Positions 1-6,945 of a DNA stretch of 29,079 bases are shown here, piece by piece. Each line of letters begins with the position of its first letter. The first letter of the stretch is position 1. Origin of the DNA: JAABRU01 sp050180235 (GTDB lineage: Bacteria > Desulfobacterota > Desulfobacteria > Desulfobacterales > Desulfococcaceae); NCBI GenBank assembly GCA_050180235.1, contig JBFXEJ010000085.1:1-29079 (forward strand), in the 5' to 3' direction. The notes beneath the pieces were generated by a model. That model was given only the letters and a program-made list of their open reading frames with translations. It did not search any database and was not told the origin of the DNA. Both the position numbers and the translations under genes were made by a program.

Positions 1-235
1 TCCGGGAACGCTCCCCCTGCCCTTCAAGATCTTTTTCATTGGAATCAATGCTCAGCGTGGCAATTCGGGAAACCACCCGCTCTCCTCCAAAAGAATCCTG
101 AAATTCATAAATTTCAGGATAAGGGCCTGAATTGCCTTTGAAACGCCATTCAACATACAGCTTCTTCTTTAATTCCCGTACAACGGCACAGCCGGTACCG
201 CCAAGACCGATCAGTAAAAAATTGTTCTGTGACAT
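1..235 (-). CDS. Tubulin-like protein, N-terminal part (cut by window edge)
   Basis: The reverse strand reads from an ATG at 235-233 to the window edge, giving 78 residues without a stop. The N-terminus starts MSQNNFLLIGLGGTGCAVV, followed by a basic helix (RELKKKLY) and later a strand ending in LSIDSNE. A hydrophobic strand running into a GLGGTG glycine loop at the very N-terminus, followed by an R/K-rich helix, is the opening of the bacterial 'tubulin-like' family (Pfam Tubulin_2 type), where the loop corresponds to the nucleotide-contacting T1 region of the tubulin/FtsZ fold. Only the first part is visible, so the GTPase signature loop cannot be checked. Its start lies 9 bases after the stop of the membrane-protein gene, so the two are probably co-transcribed. 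Alternative: another Rossmann-type nucleotide-binding protein. Confidence 0.6.
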   Translation of the reverse strand, partial: MSQNNFLLIGLGGTGCAVVRELKKKLYVEWRFKGNSGPYPEIYEFQDSFGGERVVSRIATLSIDSNEKDLEGQGERSR

Positions 236-244
236 AGTGGCCCT

Positions 245-1057
245 TTAATAATTACGTTGCGATGGGAAATTTTCCCTGATATCTGCAAGTGCCGCCCGGA
301 TCAGCAGACCAAATGCAATCGCCTGAACAAGAATGAAGGCGAGTACAAGTATGATGCGCGATATGATCACAACACGGGGAACCTGCTCTTTTAACCCCCT
401 CCGTATTTTCTCACCGGCTATCCGAATAGCATCCTCTGCCTGATAGGTTCCTCCGGGATTTTCTGAAAACACCCGCTTCATGTCTTCAACAATTCCTTTC
501 TGAGCCGTTCCGGATTTCGCCCAGAGTATCTTGCTGAGGAAAGGGTATTGCTCGCGGAAATTCTTAACTGCATTTTTGGCGTAGGTTTCTGCCGCAGCCA
601 GCCTGGAAGCTTCATGGCTGGTTGGAATCAAACCGCCATCACCGTTTTTCGGATGAGGTTTATCCGTAAAGTCCTCCAATTGATTCCCCGATGCATCATG
701 CAGCTCATATACCGCATCATAGGCTTTTTTAAAAGTACTCCTGCTCCATTCTTCGTCCAAACGAATGGATGCTTCCCATACAGTTACCATACCTTCTGCG
801 ACATATCCGGTATAACGGAGCGCGAAAAAAAGTATTGTAAATAAAAGAGTTGCAAGCGCCGCCACACCACAATAAAAATGATGTTGCACACGGAATGAAA
901 ATTGCCTGTTGACGTTAAGGGCTACCAAATGGGCCACCCACCAGGCCAGCAGTCCAAGCACAATGCCTGAAATGCAGGCGGCAAAAAGCGTGTTCCTGCC
1001 GTCTATCCATAATTGTGTGACAAGTCCGATCAGTGTCAGTAGAAAATCTGAGAGCAT
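245..1057 (-). CDS. Multi-pass membrane protein of unknown function
   Basis: I do not recognise a family. The reading frame opens at 1078 (277 residues), but the ATG at 1057 (270 residues, starting MLSDFLLTLIGL) has a GGA about nine bases upstream, whereas the 1078 ATG has no visible ribosome binding site, so I prefer 1057. Hydrophobic segments cover roughly residues 3-18, 25-43 and 60-82, and a fourth covers about 228-255 near the C-terminus. The charged stretch between segments three and four (about 145 residues) would form one soluble domain on one side of the membrane. The gene ends 9 bases before the tubulin-like gene, so the two probably form one operon; a membrane anchor or partner for the tubulin-like protein is inference from position only. 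Confidence 0.7.
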   Translation of the reverse strand: MLSDFLLTLIGLVTQLWIDGRNTLFAACISGIVLGLLAWWVAHLVALNVNRQFSFRVQHHFYCGVAALATLLFTILFFALRYTGYVAEGMVTVWEASIRLDEEWSRSTFKKAYDAVYELHDASGNQLEDFTDKPHPKNGDGGLIPTSHEASRLAAAETYAKNAVKNFREQYPFLSKILWAKSGTAQKGIVEDMKRVFSENPGGTYQAEDAIRIAGEKIRRGLKEQVPRVVIISRIILVLAFILVQAIAFGLLIRAALADIRENFPSQRNY

Positions 1058-1184
1058 AATCAATCCAAAAAATTGCATGTTAGCTGTTTGTATGCAAGAT
1101 ATTTTTTATTCAAAGCATCAGGAGTTACAAGTTGACTGTTTAAAACAAGCAATAAGTAAGATTCCATAAATTTCCGGACATAAA

Positions 1185-1233
1185 ATATTCAGAAAAACCG
1201 GATTTTTCGAAAAAATCCGGTTTTTCTGAATAT
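1185..1233. repeat. Perfect 23-bp inverted repeat with 3-base loop
   Basis: Bases 1185-1207 (beginning ATATTCAGAAAAACCGG) are the exact reverse complement of 1211-1233, separated by CGA. The arms end in A/T runs around the loop. The element sits upstream of both divergent operons, so it is not an obvious terminator of either. It is more likely a dispersed palindromic repeat or a transcript-insulating hairpin. Confidence 0.8.
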
Positions 1234-1303
1234 ACGAAAATTTTTGTTTGCCCACTTATATGCTTTTCCAATATGAATCTCCTAAAATTTACCCTTGTGA
1301 GGT

Positions 1304-1414
1304 AATTGCAAAACCTGTCAAAACCGTCATACCGACGAAAGTCGGTATCCAGAATGTGCTGAAATTACTGGATTCCGGCTTTTGCCGGAATGACGAAGAC
1401 GGACTTTTGCAATT
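1304..1414. repeat. MITE-like palindromic element
   Basis: A 111-bp element is bounded by perfect 10-bp terminal inverted repeats, AATTGCAAAA (1304-1313) and TTTTGCAATT (1405-1414). Inside, two smaller hairpins (GTCATACCGAC..GTCGGTAT and ATTCCGGC..GCCGGAATGAC) are themselves nearly inverted copies of each other around 1326-1395. This GTCATNCCG...CGGNATGAC pattern is a common dispersed intergenic repeat type in proteobacterial genomes. It carries no transposase and would have to be mobilised in trans. Confidence 0.75.
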
Positions 1415-1646
1415 GGCTCTTGTGTCCGGCAATAATTGAAATGTGAGATTTTTTGTCAAGTGTAAGCATACTTTTCTGATCTTCTGTTCCAGTAACCGTT
1501 AAAAAATGCCGGTCTGAATATCAGAAATTTCCTGTGAAGTCAAATTTTGAAGTTTTACAGGATGTCTATTTTTTTATATGCAGATTTTGACACCTATGTC
1601 AAGAATAAAATTCAAGGGTTATATACTGATCCATCTTTGTTTTTTT

Positions 1647-1662
1647 TGGCATGATTTTTGCT
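1647..1662 (+). promoter_or_regulatory. Possible sigma-54 (-24/-12) promoter
   Basis: TGGCAT, five bases, then TTGCT, with exactly 10 bases between the GG and the GC as sigma-54 requires. It faces the riboswitch and B12 operon about 330 bases downstream. No activator site was recognised, and in AT-rich sequence such a match can occur by chance. Confidence 0.25.
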
Positions 1663-1693
1663 CTGTAATACTTTATAATATTGACGATATATT

Positions 1694-1763
1694 AGACCTC
1701 TTTCCAAAGTCAATTTTTATCCAATAAAATCAAGAGAGCAATTCCCACTTTTGCAAGAGGTCT
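1694..1763. repeat. Short MITE-like element
   Basis: Terminal inverted repeats AGACCTCTTTCCAAAGT (1694-1710) and ACTTTTGCAAGAGGTCT (1747-1763) match at most positions around a 36-base centre. The size and AGACCTCTT ends are those of an internally deleted insertion-sequence derivative. No open frame is inside. Confidence 0.6.
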
Positions 1764-1943
1764 ATTCTTTTCTAAATTGTCCCAGCTTTTTGCCTGACAT
1801 GAAGAATATTAGGCAATTATCAATTAACTGTCTGATTTTTTGAAAATACATGAAGGAAAAAATTACCGAACCATTGATAATCCTGTTAATTTGAGTTAAA
1901 CTGGCTGGTCGGAACGGTTTTAAGGAATTTTGATAAAAAACGC

Positions 1944-1972
1944 TTGACATATTAAGATATATTCGGTATTAA
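1944..1972 (+). promoter_or_regulatory. Sigma-70 type promoter of the riboswitch and B12 operon
   Basis: A perfect -35 box TTGACA (1944-1949) is followed after exactly 17 bases by TATTAA (1967-1972, 4 of 6 to the -10 consensus). The predicted start near 1979 lies just upstream of the cobalamin aptamer, which is where a riboswitch promoter is expected. Confidence 0.6.
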
Positions 1973-1989
1973 TTTTTCTTTAAATAATT

Positions 1990-2142
1990 CAAGGTGACTC
2001 ATGGCTTAATAGGGAATCCCGTGAAAATCGGGAGCGGGCCCGCCGCTGTAACCGGGGACAAAGACCGCAATCCGCCACTGTCTGAAAAAGACGGGAAGGC
2101 GCGGTCAGAGAATGATCCGGAAGTCAGAAAACCTGCCTGAAT
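1990..2142 (+). ncRNA. Cobalamin (AdoCbl-type) riboswitch aptamer
   Basis: The sequence carries the hallmark conserved blocks of the cobalamin riboswitch in order: GGTGACTCATGG at the 5' side, AATAGGGAATCCCGTG with the small CCCGTGAAAATCGGG hairpin, the GCCGCTGTAACCGGGGAC block, the B12 box core GCCACTGT (about 2076-2083), GGGAAGGCGCGGTCAGA, and the closing GAAGTCAGAAAACCTGCCTG. It lies directly upstream of a cobalamin uptake and salvage operon, the expected regulon. Binding of a cobalamin would be expected to shut transcription off through the terminator at 2291-2328. Confidence 0.96.
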
Positions 2143-2151
2143 TTCATAGCA

Positions 2152-2203
2152 GAACAAGTTTCCAGCCTAAAAGTGGAACAAGCTTCCGGCTTGTTTATGA
2201 ACG
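2152..2203. repeat. Palindromic repeat inside the riboswitch expression platform
   Basis: The stretch beginning AGAACAAGTTTCCAGCC and holding GGAACAAGCTTCCGGCTTGTT closely matches the tandem repeats at 4703-4830; for example TTCCAGCCTAAA followed by a G-AACAA-GCTTCC-GCTTGTT block occurs at both places. It sits between the aptamer's final CCTGCCTG (2132-2139) and its complement CAGGCAGG (2211-2218), i.e. within the switching region. Confidence 0.65.
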
Positions 2204-2290
2204 CATGGCACAGGCAGGAATGCGACAAAGGGAAACTCCGCGGACAGAAGTTTGCCCTGTATGTTTATATCTGTGGATAAAAAAGGGATA

Positions 2291-2328
2291 TCCCCGGATC
2301 GATTTATTTCGGTCCGGGGATTTTTTTT
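2291..2328 (+). terminator. Intrinsic terminator, riboswitch expression platform
   Basis: TCCCCGGA (2291-2298) pairs with TCCGGGGA (2313-2320), extendable inwards by G-U and A-U pairs, and is followed at once by eight Ts (2321-2328). It lies 20 bases before the ATG of the first B12 gene, downstream of the aptamer. This is the arrangement of a transcription-terminating cobalamin riboswitch. Confidence 0.88.
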
Positions 2329-2348
2329 GATTTTTTCGGAGGATTCTG

Positions 2349-4685
2349 ATGCGGCATTTGATAAGAGTTTGTTTCGTCCTTTTGATTTTTTTCACTCCTG
2401 CAGTCGGATATTCTGACACGGAAAAAACAGACAGAAAAGATCTGATTCTGGATAGCATTGTGGTGACAGCCCCGCCTGATGGAGCCGAATATCAGACCGG
2501 GGATGTGGATACAGAAACCACATCGGTCAATATTACCCTGATTCCCAAAGAAAATTTTGAGGGGAAAATTGTCAGTCTTGCAGAGGTGAGTGAAAAGGAA
2601 ACCGGGTTTCAGATTCGCCAGTCCGGCGGACTGGGCAGTTTTTCCCCTTTGTCCCTTCGCGGTTCCTCCTCTGATCAGATTCTGGTTTTTCTCGACGGAA
2701 TTCCGCTCAAAGATGCATCCGGCGGAGGCGTGGATATGAGCAGAGTATCGCTTTCCGATGTGAATGCAGTGGAAATCCAGTTTCAGGATGTGGACAACCG
2801 CAGTGTGACAATACAGAAAAAACCGGAACGGGTGGTTTCTCTGGTTCCTGCTGTTACGGAACTGATCTTTGCCATTGGTGCAGGCGACAGTGTGCAGGGC
2901 GTGACTTACTACGACACTTATCCTCCAGAAGCAGTGAACAAACCCTGTATCGGAGGCTTTTTTTCCCCTTCCATTGATCTTATCCGCGCGCAGAATCCGG
3001 AACTTATTTTTGTTTCCGATCTTCACAAACAAGTCACAGCGGTTTTCAAAGATCAGCCGGTTCATCTGATTCGCGTTTCTCTGAATTCCCTGCCGGATTT
3101 GTCCAAAACCATTGAACTGCTGGGACAGATTTTTCACAAAGAGGAAAAAGCAGCGCAGATTTCCGCAGACATTCATGCAGAACTGAAACACATTGCACAG
3201 AAAACAGCGTCCATTGCCCCATTGGAAAAAAAGCGCGTGATCCGGCTGATGGGAAGAGATCAGGTAATGACACCGGGAGATGATTCCTTTCAGAATGAAA
3301 TGATCCGGCTGGCTGGCGGCATTCCGCCTGCACTGGGCAAATCAGGCAGTATCGTGCCTGTCACACTTGCGGAATGGCAGAAATTCAATCCCCAGGTGAT
3401 TTACGGCTGCGGTGATGACAGAAAAACGGCTGAAAACATTCTCAATCAGCCCGGATGGAAAGATGTGGATGCAGTGAAAAACGGGAAAATTTTTTACTGG
3501 CCCTGTGATCTCACCTGCCGTCTGTCTTCCCGGACATCTTATTTTGTGTCCTGCCTTTCTGCAAGGATTTATGGGGAAATCTTTGAAAAATCAGAGAGGA
3601 TTGTACCTGACGGAATGCTTGGATCAAAAGCGGTTCAGATCGATCTTCCCTATGTGAAATCTGCGGAAATTGCAGAAACTTCTGTGTATGATTTTGTTCA
3701 TAAAACCCTGCTGATTACATTTGCCAAAACAATGGCTGTTTCTTCCACTTTGGAAGGCTTTCGGGAAAATATTCTGTATGCGGGAAACAGTTATTCTCCG
3801 CCCCAGGTCTGGGATTTGTATCACCGCATCGGGCTGGATGTTTCCCGCAAAAAACTGCTGGAAACCATAAAAAAAGATGCCAAAGAATGCAGTCTGCTTT
3901 TCACCGGCGCGGATATGGACAATCTTTCTGTGCAGAAGCAGTCCTTTAAGGAAATGACGGTTTATGCGCTGGTCACAGCCGGAGTGGAAAGCAATGCGCT
4001 GCGTATGTCTCAGGATACAGGCGCATATTACGAACCCGGAACCATCAATATGATTCTGCTCTCCAATATGAAACTGACGCCCAGAGCCATGAACCGTGCC
4101 ATTATTTCCGCAACTGAGGCCAAAACCGCAGCTTTGTGGGATATGGATATTCGGAGCAGTCAGACAGCAATGAACAATCCGGCCACAGGAACCGGCACGG
4201 ACAATATCATTGTGGTGCAGGGCGATGGTGCAGAAATTGACAATGCAGGCGGGCATTGCAAAATGGGCGAACTCATTGCCAAAGCTGTTTATTCCGGGGT
4301 GCAGGAAGCGGTTTTCAGGCAAAACGGCCTTGTGCAGAAACGGGGTATTTTTCAGCGTCTCAAAGAACGGCATATCAGTCTGTACGGTCTGGCCGCAGCC
4401 TGTGAATGCGGGATGGAAAAAGGAAATATCGCGGCAGGTCTTGAAAAACTTCTGTTGCAGGCGTATTATGCAGGATTCATGGAAACAGCCCTGAGTCTCA
4501 GTGATGCGTATGAACGGGGGCAGGTGAAAGATATTTCTGCATTTCAGGCATGGTGTGAGCAAATCAGCGAAGAAATCGCAGGAAAGGCCATTGAAAAAAA
4601 GCAGGAGATTTCCCTGTCTGAACCTCTGCCCCGTGTGCTGGAAATGGCATTCAAAGCACTGTTAAATGGCATTTCCGCAAAGTAG
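2349..4685 (+). CDS. cbiZ: Exported fusion: TonB box and receptor plug + BtuF-like binding protein + CbiZ-like adenosylcobinamide amidohydrolase
   Basis: The 778-residue frame starts at an ATG seven bases after GGAGG. Residues 1-22 are a signal peptide. A TonB box (DSIVVTA, 35-41) and a TonB-dependent receptor plug follow to about residue 143, including LSLRGSSSDQILVFLDGIPL. The plug ends abruptly at DVNAVEI, where a beta-barrel should begin. Instead residues 144-415 are a BtuF-type cobalamin-binding protein (KKPERVVSLVPAVTELIFAIGA, then GVTYYDTYPP). Residues about 440-690 match CbiZ (ATGTGTDNIIVVQG at 611-624, then GGHCKMGELIAKAVY), which hydrolyses adenosylcobinamide to adenosylcobyric acid so the lower ligand can be rebuilt. 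About 90 C-terminal residues are unassigned. The frame is intact across the junction near base 2778. It looks like the product of a deletion joining btuB and btuF-cbiZ genes. CbiZ normally acts in the cytoplasm, so export here is odd. The domain calls are firm; function of the fused plug is unknown. Confidence 0.88.
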   Translation: MRHLIRVCFVLLIFFTPAVGYSDTEKTDRKDLILDSIVVTAPPDGAEYQTGDVDTETTSVNITLIPKENFEGKIVSLAEVSEKETGFQIRQSGGLGSFSPLSLRGSSSDQILVFLDGIPLKDASGGGVDMSRVSLSDVNAVEIQFQDVDNRSVTIQKKPERVVSLVPAVTELIFAIGAGDSVQGVTYYDTYPPEAVNKPCIGGFFSPSIDLIRAQNPELIFVSDLHKQVTAVFKDQPVHLIRVSLNSLPDLSKTIELLGQIFHKEEKAAQISADIHAELKHIAQKTASIAPLEKKRVIRLMGRDQVMTPGDDSFQNEMIRLAGGIPPALGKSGSIVPVTLAEWQKFNPQVIYGCGDDRKTAENILNQPGWKDVDAVKNGKIFYWPCDLTCRLSSRTSYFVSCLSARIYGEIFEKSERIVPDGMLGSKAVQIDLPYVKSAEIAETSVYDFVHKTLLITFAKTMAVSSTLEGFRENILYAGNSYSPPQVWDLYHRIGLDVSRKKLLETIKKDAKECSLLFTGADMDNLSVQKQSFKEMTVYALVTAGVESNALRMSQDTGAYYEPGTINMILLSNMKLTPRAMNRAIISATEAKTAALWDMDIRSSQTAMNNPATGTGTDNIIVVQGDGAEIDNAGGHCKMGELIAKAVYSGVQEAVFRQNGLVQKRGIFQRLKERHISLYGLAAACECGMEKGNIAAGLEKLLLQAYYAGFMETALSLSDAYERGQVKDISAFQAWCEQISEEIAGKAIEKKQEISLSEPLPRVLEMAFKALLNGISAK

Positions 4686-5037
4686 AACAATGTTTCCATA
4701 ACGTAGAACAAGCTTCCAGCTTGTTAATAAATCGTTCACAAGCTGGAAGCTTGTGCTACTTTCCAGCCTAAAGTAGAACAATGCTTCCAGCTTGTTCATA
4801 AATCGCGCACAAGCTGGAAGCTTGTGATACTTTCCAGATTGTTCTTTCCCACAGAGAACACAGAGGATTTTTCTCTGTTTTAACATGCGTTTCACATAAG
4901 CAGACTGCTTTTTGCAATCTTCGTGAAACTTTGTGACTTGGTGTCTTTGTGGCAAATTTTATGTCGCAAAAACGAAAAGTTGTACAAAATTTTTCCAGAC
5001 AGCATCATAATTGCTGCTGCCGGATATTGAATTGACA
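4686..5037. other. Intergenic stretch with repeats inside the B12 operon
   Basis: The first 145 bases are the tandem palindromic repeats listed separately. The rest contains phrases such as CACAGAGAACACAGAGG and GTGTCTTTGTGGC, a wording that recurs as its complement at 8155-8203 and marks a dispersed repeat type. I see no gene and no clear terminator, so the operon may continue through, although the size of the gap would permit a separate promoter for the second binding-protein gene. Confidence 0.55.
4703..4830. repeat. Tandem pair of palindromic repeats (AGAACAAGCTTCCAGCTTGTT family)
   Basis: Two units, 4703-4759 and 4773-4830, each begin GTAGAACAA and end GTGCTAC or GTGATAC. Each is an inverted repeat: in the first, ACAAGCTTCCAGCTTGT (4708-4724) against ACAAGCTGGAAGCTTGT (4738-4754). 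Both arms are also self-complementary, so the RNA could form cruciform-like hairpins. The linker TTCCAGCCTAAA joins the units, and a degenerate third start lies at 4682. A related copy is in the riboswitch platform at 2152-2203. Confidence 0.85.
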
Positions 5038-5946
5038 ATGAACATGAAAAAAAATTTTTCAGGACAAATCTTTCTGTTGCTGCTGATCCTGCTCTTTGCG
5101 GCAGAATCTTTTGCTGCTTTCCGCAATATGCAGGATCAGGCAGGCCGCATGGTGCAGGTTCCGGACGATCCCCAAAGAGTGGTTGCTTTGGCTCCAAGCG
5201 TTACGGAAATCATCTTTGCATTGGAGCAGGAAAAACGCCTTGCCGGTGTCACCCGTTTCAGTGATTATCCGCCCCGCGCACAGCAATGGCCCAAAGTCGG
5301 TTCCTATATTCAACTGGATTTGGAAAAGATTGTTGCGCTCAAACCGGATCTCTGCATTGCCATCAAAGACGGCAATCCCATTGAAGTGATTTCCCGGCTG
5401 GAAAATTTGGGAATTCCCGTGTATGCAGTCAATCCTGTAAATCTGCAGTCAGTCATGGAAGCCATCCGGAATATCGGAAATCTGCTTAGGGCAGAGGCAC
5501 AGGCTGAAATTCTGACCGCACAGATGGAAAAACGCATTGATCAGATAAAAAAACTGACGGCTGAAATCCCTGACAAACCCGGTGTGTTTTTTCAGATTGG
5601 CATCAGTCCCATTGTGGCTGTGGGCAAAAATTCCTTTCTCCATGAACTGATTCTCACCGCGGGAGCGAGAAATCTGTCTGAAGGTGATGTTCCATATCCC
5701 CGTTTCAGTCAGGAGCAGGTGCTGGCTCTTTCCCCTGAAATTATTATCATTACCTCTATGGCCAGGGGAGAAATCTTTCAGCAGGTAAAAAAAGACTGGG
5801 AAAAATGGCCGGATATGCCTGCGGTAAAAAACGGGCGGATATATATTGTGGATTCTGATGTGCTGGATCGGCCCGGCCCCCGCATGGTGGAAGGGCTGGA
5901 ATACCTGTTTCGGCTTTTCCATCCAAAAGCAGCAGGAAAAGAATAA
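5038..5946 (+). CDS. btuF: Cobalamin ABC transporter periplasmic binding protein
   Basis: I choose the ATG at 5038 (302 residues, MNMKKNFSG...); an ATG six bases later is equally possible. The frame extends to a TTG at 5011, but that would put uncleaved charged residues before the signal peptide. Residues 1-26 form a signal peptide (hydrophobic core FLLLLILLFAA, cleavage near SFA-AF). The mature protein has the class III binding-protein plan of BtuF: DDPQRVVALAPSVTEIIFAL, then LAGVTRFSDYPP, IVALKPDLCIA, a long helical linker, and a C-terminal lobe with VGKNSFLHELILTAGARN and PAVKNGRIYIVDSDVL. It delivers cobalamin from the periplasm to the BtuC permease encoded next, starting three bases after its stop. 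Together with the fused copy upstream, the operon makes two different binding proteins. Another corrinoid could be the ligand. Confidence 0.88.
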   Translation: MNMKKNFSGQIFLLLLILLFAAESFAAFRNMQDQAGRMVQVPDDPQRVVALAPSVTEIIFALEQEKRLAGVTRFSDYPPRAQQWPKVGSYIQLDLEKIVALKPDLCIAIKDGNPIEVISRLENLGIPVYAVNPVNLQSVMEAIRNIGNLLRAEAQAEILTAQMEKRIDQIKKLTAEIPDKPGVFFQIGISPIVAVGKNSFLHELILTAGARNLSEGDVPYPRFSQEQVLALSPEIIIITSMARGEIFQQVKKDWEKWPDMPAVKNGRIYIVDSDVLDRPGPRMVEGLEYLFRLFHPKAAGKE

Positions 5947-5949
5947 ACC

Positions 5950-6945
5950 GTGCCAAAAATCCTCACACGCATCTGCACAGTTTCCCTGTGCCTGCTGATT
6001 CTGCTCCTGTGTGCAGGACTGCTGGGACTTTCCCTGGGTTCCAGTCAGAACCTGCGCACAGTGCTGGAATATTTTTTCACGGGTGCGGAAAAAGAACCCA
6101 TGCTGGCAAATATCATCTGGCGCATCCGTCTTCCCCGTGTGATTCTCGCTGCACTGGCCGGTTCTGTGCTTTCCCTGGGAGGACTGGTCTTTCAGGCCCT
6201 GCTCCGCAATCCTTTGGCAGAACCCTATATTCTGGGCATTTCCGGCGGATCTGCCATTGGAGCCATCATTGGCATTCTCATGGGACTGTCCCGTTTTCCC
6301 GGTGTCTGCATCTGCGCTTTTGGCGGAAGCCTGCTTACGCTGCTGCTGGTGGTTGCCATGGGAAGCGGCTCTGCCGCGCTGAAAAAAGATTCCCTGCTTT
6401 TATCCGGAGTTATGATCAACGCATTCTGTTCTTCTGTCATCACTTTTCTGCTTTCCCTGTCTCAGGATTCCAAAATTCACAATATTCTGTTCTGGCTTAT
6501 GGGCGATCTGTCCCTGCCGGACATGAAACAGGCAGGTGTGCTGGCCCTGCTGGTTTTTCCCTGTTTTGTGCTGATCTTCTGCCTTTCCCATATGATGAAT
6601 CTTCTGCTGTCCGGCAGGGAAATGGCACGGACAATGGGCGTCAATACCGGCGCAGTGATGCTCGCTCTGCTGGTATGCACATCGCTGATGGTCAGTGCCA
6701 CCGTATCTTACTGCGGACTTCTGGGATTTGTGGGACTGGTCATGCCCCATCTTCTGCGCATGATTTTAGGCCCGGATCACCGGGTGCTGGTTCCTGCCTG
6801 CATTCTGGGCGGGGGCGCGTATATGATTCTCTGTGATATCCTGGCCCGGACTTTGCCGGAACAGGGGGAAATGCCCACCGGCGTCATCACGGCCATCATT
6901 GGTGCGCCCCTCTTTATTTTTCTGCTCAGGAGATCCAAAAAATGA
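5950..6945 (+). CDS. btuC: Cobalamin ABC transporter permease (FecCD family)
   Basis: This 331-residue integral membrane protein starts at a GTG three bases after the btuF stop, with AGGAAAAG just upstream. It has the FecCD/BtuC pattern: many hydrophobic helices, the conserved IRLPRVILAALAGSVLSLGG block after the first helix, the QALLRNPLAEPYILGISGGS loop, and the coupling segment GLLGFVGLVMPHLLRMILGPDHR before the last helices. Two copies would form the membrane channel through which corrinoid released by BtuF passes to the cytoplasm. Its last codon and stop overlap the ATPase start (ATGA), so translation is coupled. Length is normal for the family. Confidence 0.93.
   Translation: MPKILTRICTVSLCLLILLLCAGLLGLSLGSSQNLRTVLEYFFTGAEKEPMLANIIWRIRLPRVILAALAGSVLSLGGLVFQALLRNPLAEPYILGISGGSAIGAIIGILMGLSRFPGVCICAFGGSLLTLLLVVAMGSGSAALKKDSLLLSGVMINAFCSSVITFLLSLSQDSKIHNILFWLMGDLSLPDMKQAGVLALLVFPCFVLIFCLSHMMNLLLSGREMARTMGVNTGAVMLALLVCTSLMVSATVSYCGLLGFVGLVMPHLLRMILGPDHRVLVPACILGGGAYMILCDILARTLPEQGEMPTGVITAIIGAPLFIFLLRRSKK

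Larger units (their letters stand above)
1079..1989. other. Gene-free stretch between divergent operons
   Basis: About 900 AT-rich bases separate the minus-strand membrane-protein gene from the plus-strand B12 operon. I see no convincing gene. The small open frames here lack ribosome binding sites, and one (1248-1439) is simply a read through a palindromic element. The stretch holds a perfect palindrome (1185-1233), two MITE-like elements (1304-1414, 1694-1763), a weak sigma-54-like site (1647-1662) and the promoter for the riboswitch (1944-1972), each listed separately. Confidence 0.7.

Noticed and set aside
1248..1439. 63-codon open frame
   Set aside because: It reads through the palindromic element at 1304-1414 and has no ribosome binding site; such frames (ending in GFCRNDE-like translations) are a standard artefact of this repeat type.
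2304..4562. Long antisense open frames (2304-3191 and 3624-4562, minus strand) opposite the fusion gene
   Set aside because: They lie wholly or almost wholly inside the well-supported plus-strand gene, have low-complexity Cys/His/Phe-rich translations without domains, and reflect codon usage on the other strand.
5011..5037. Upstream TTG start for the second BtuF
   Set aside because: It would add nine residues before a normal signal peptide; the ATG at 5038 or 5044 fits export better.
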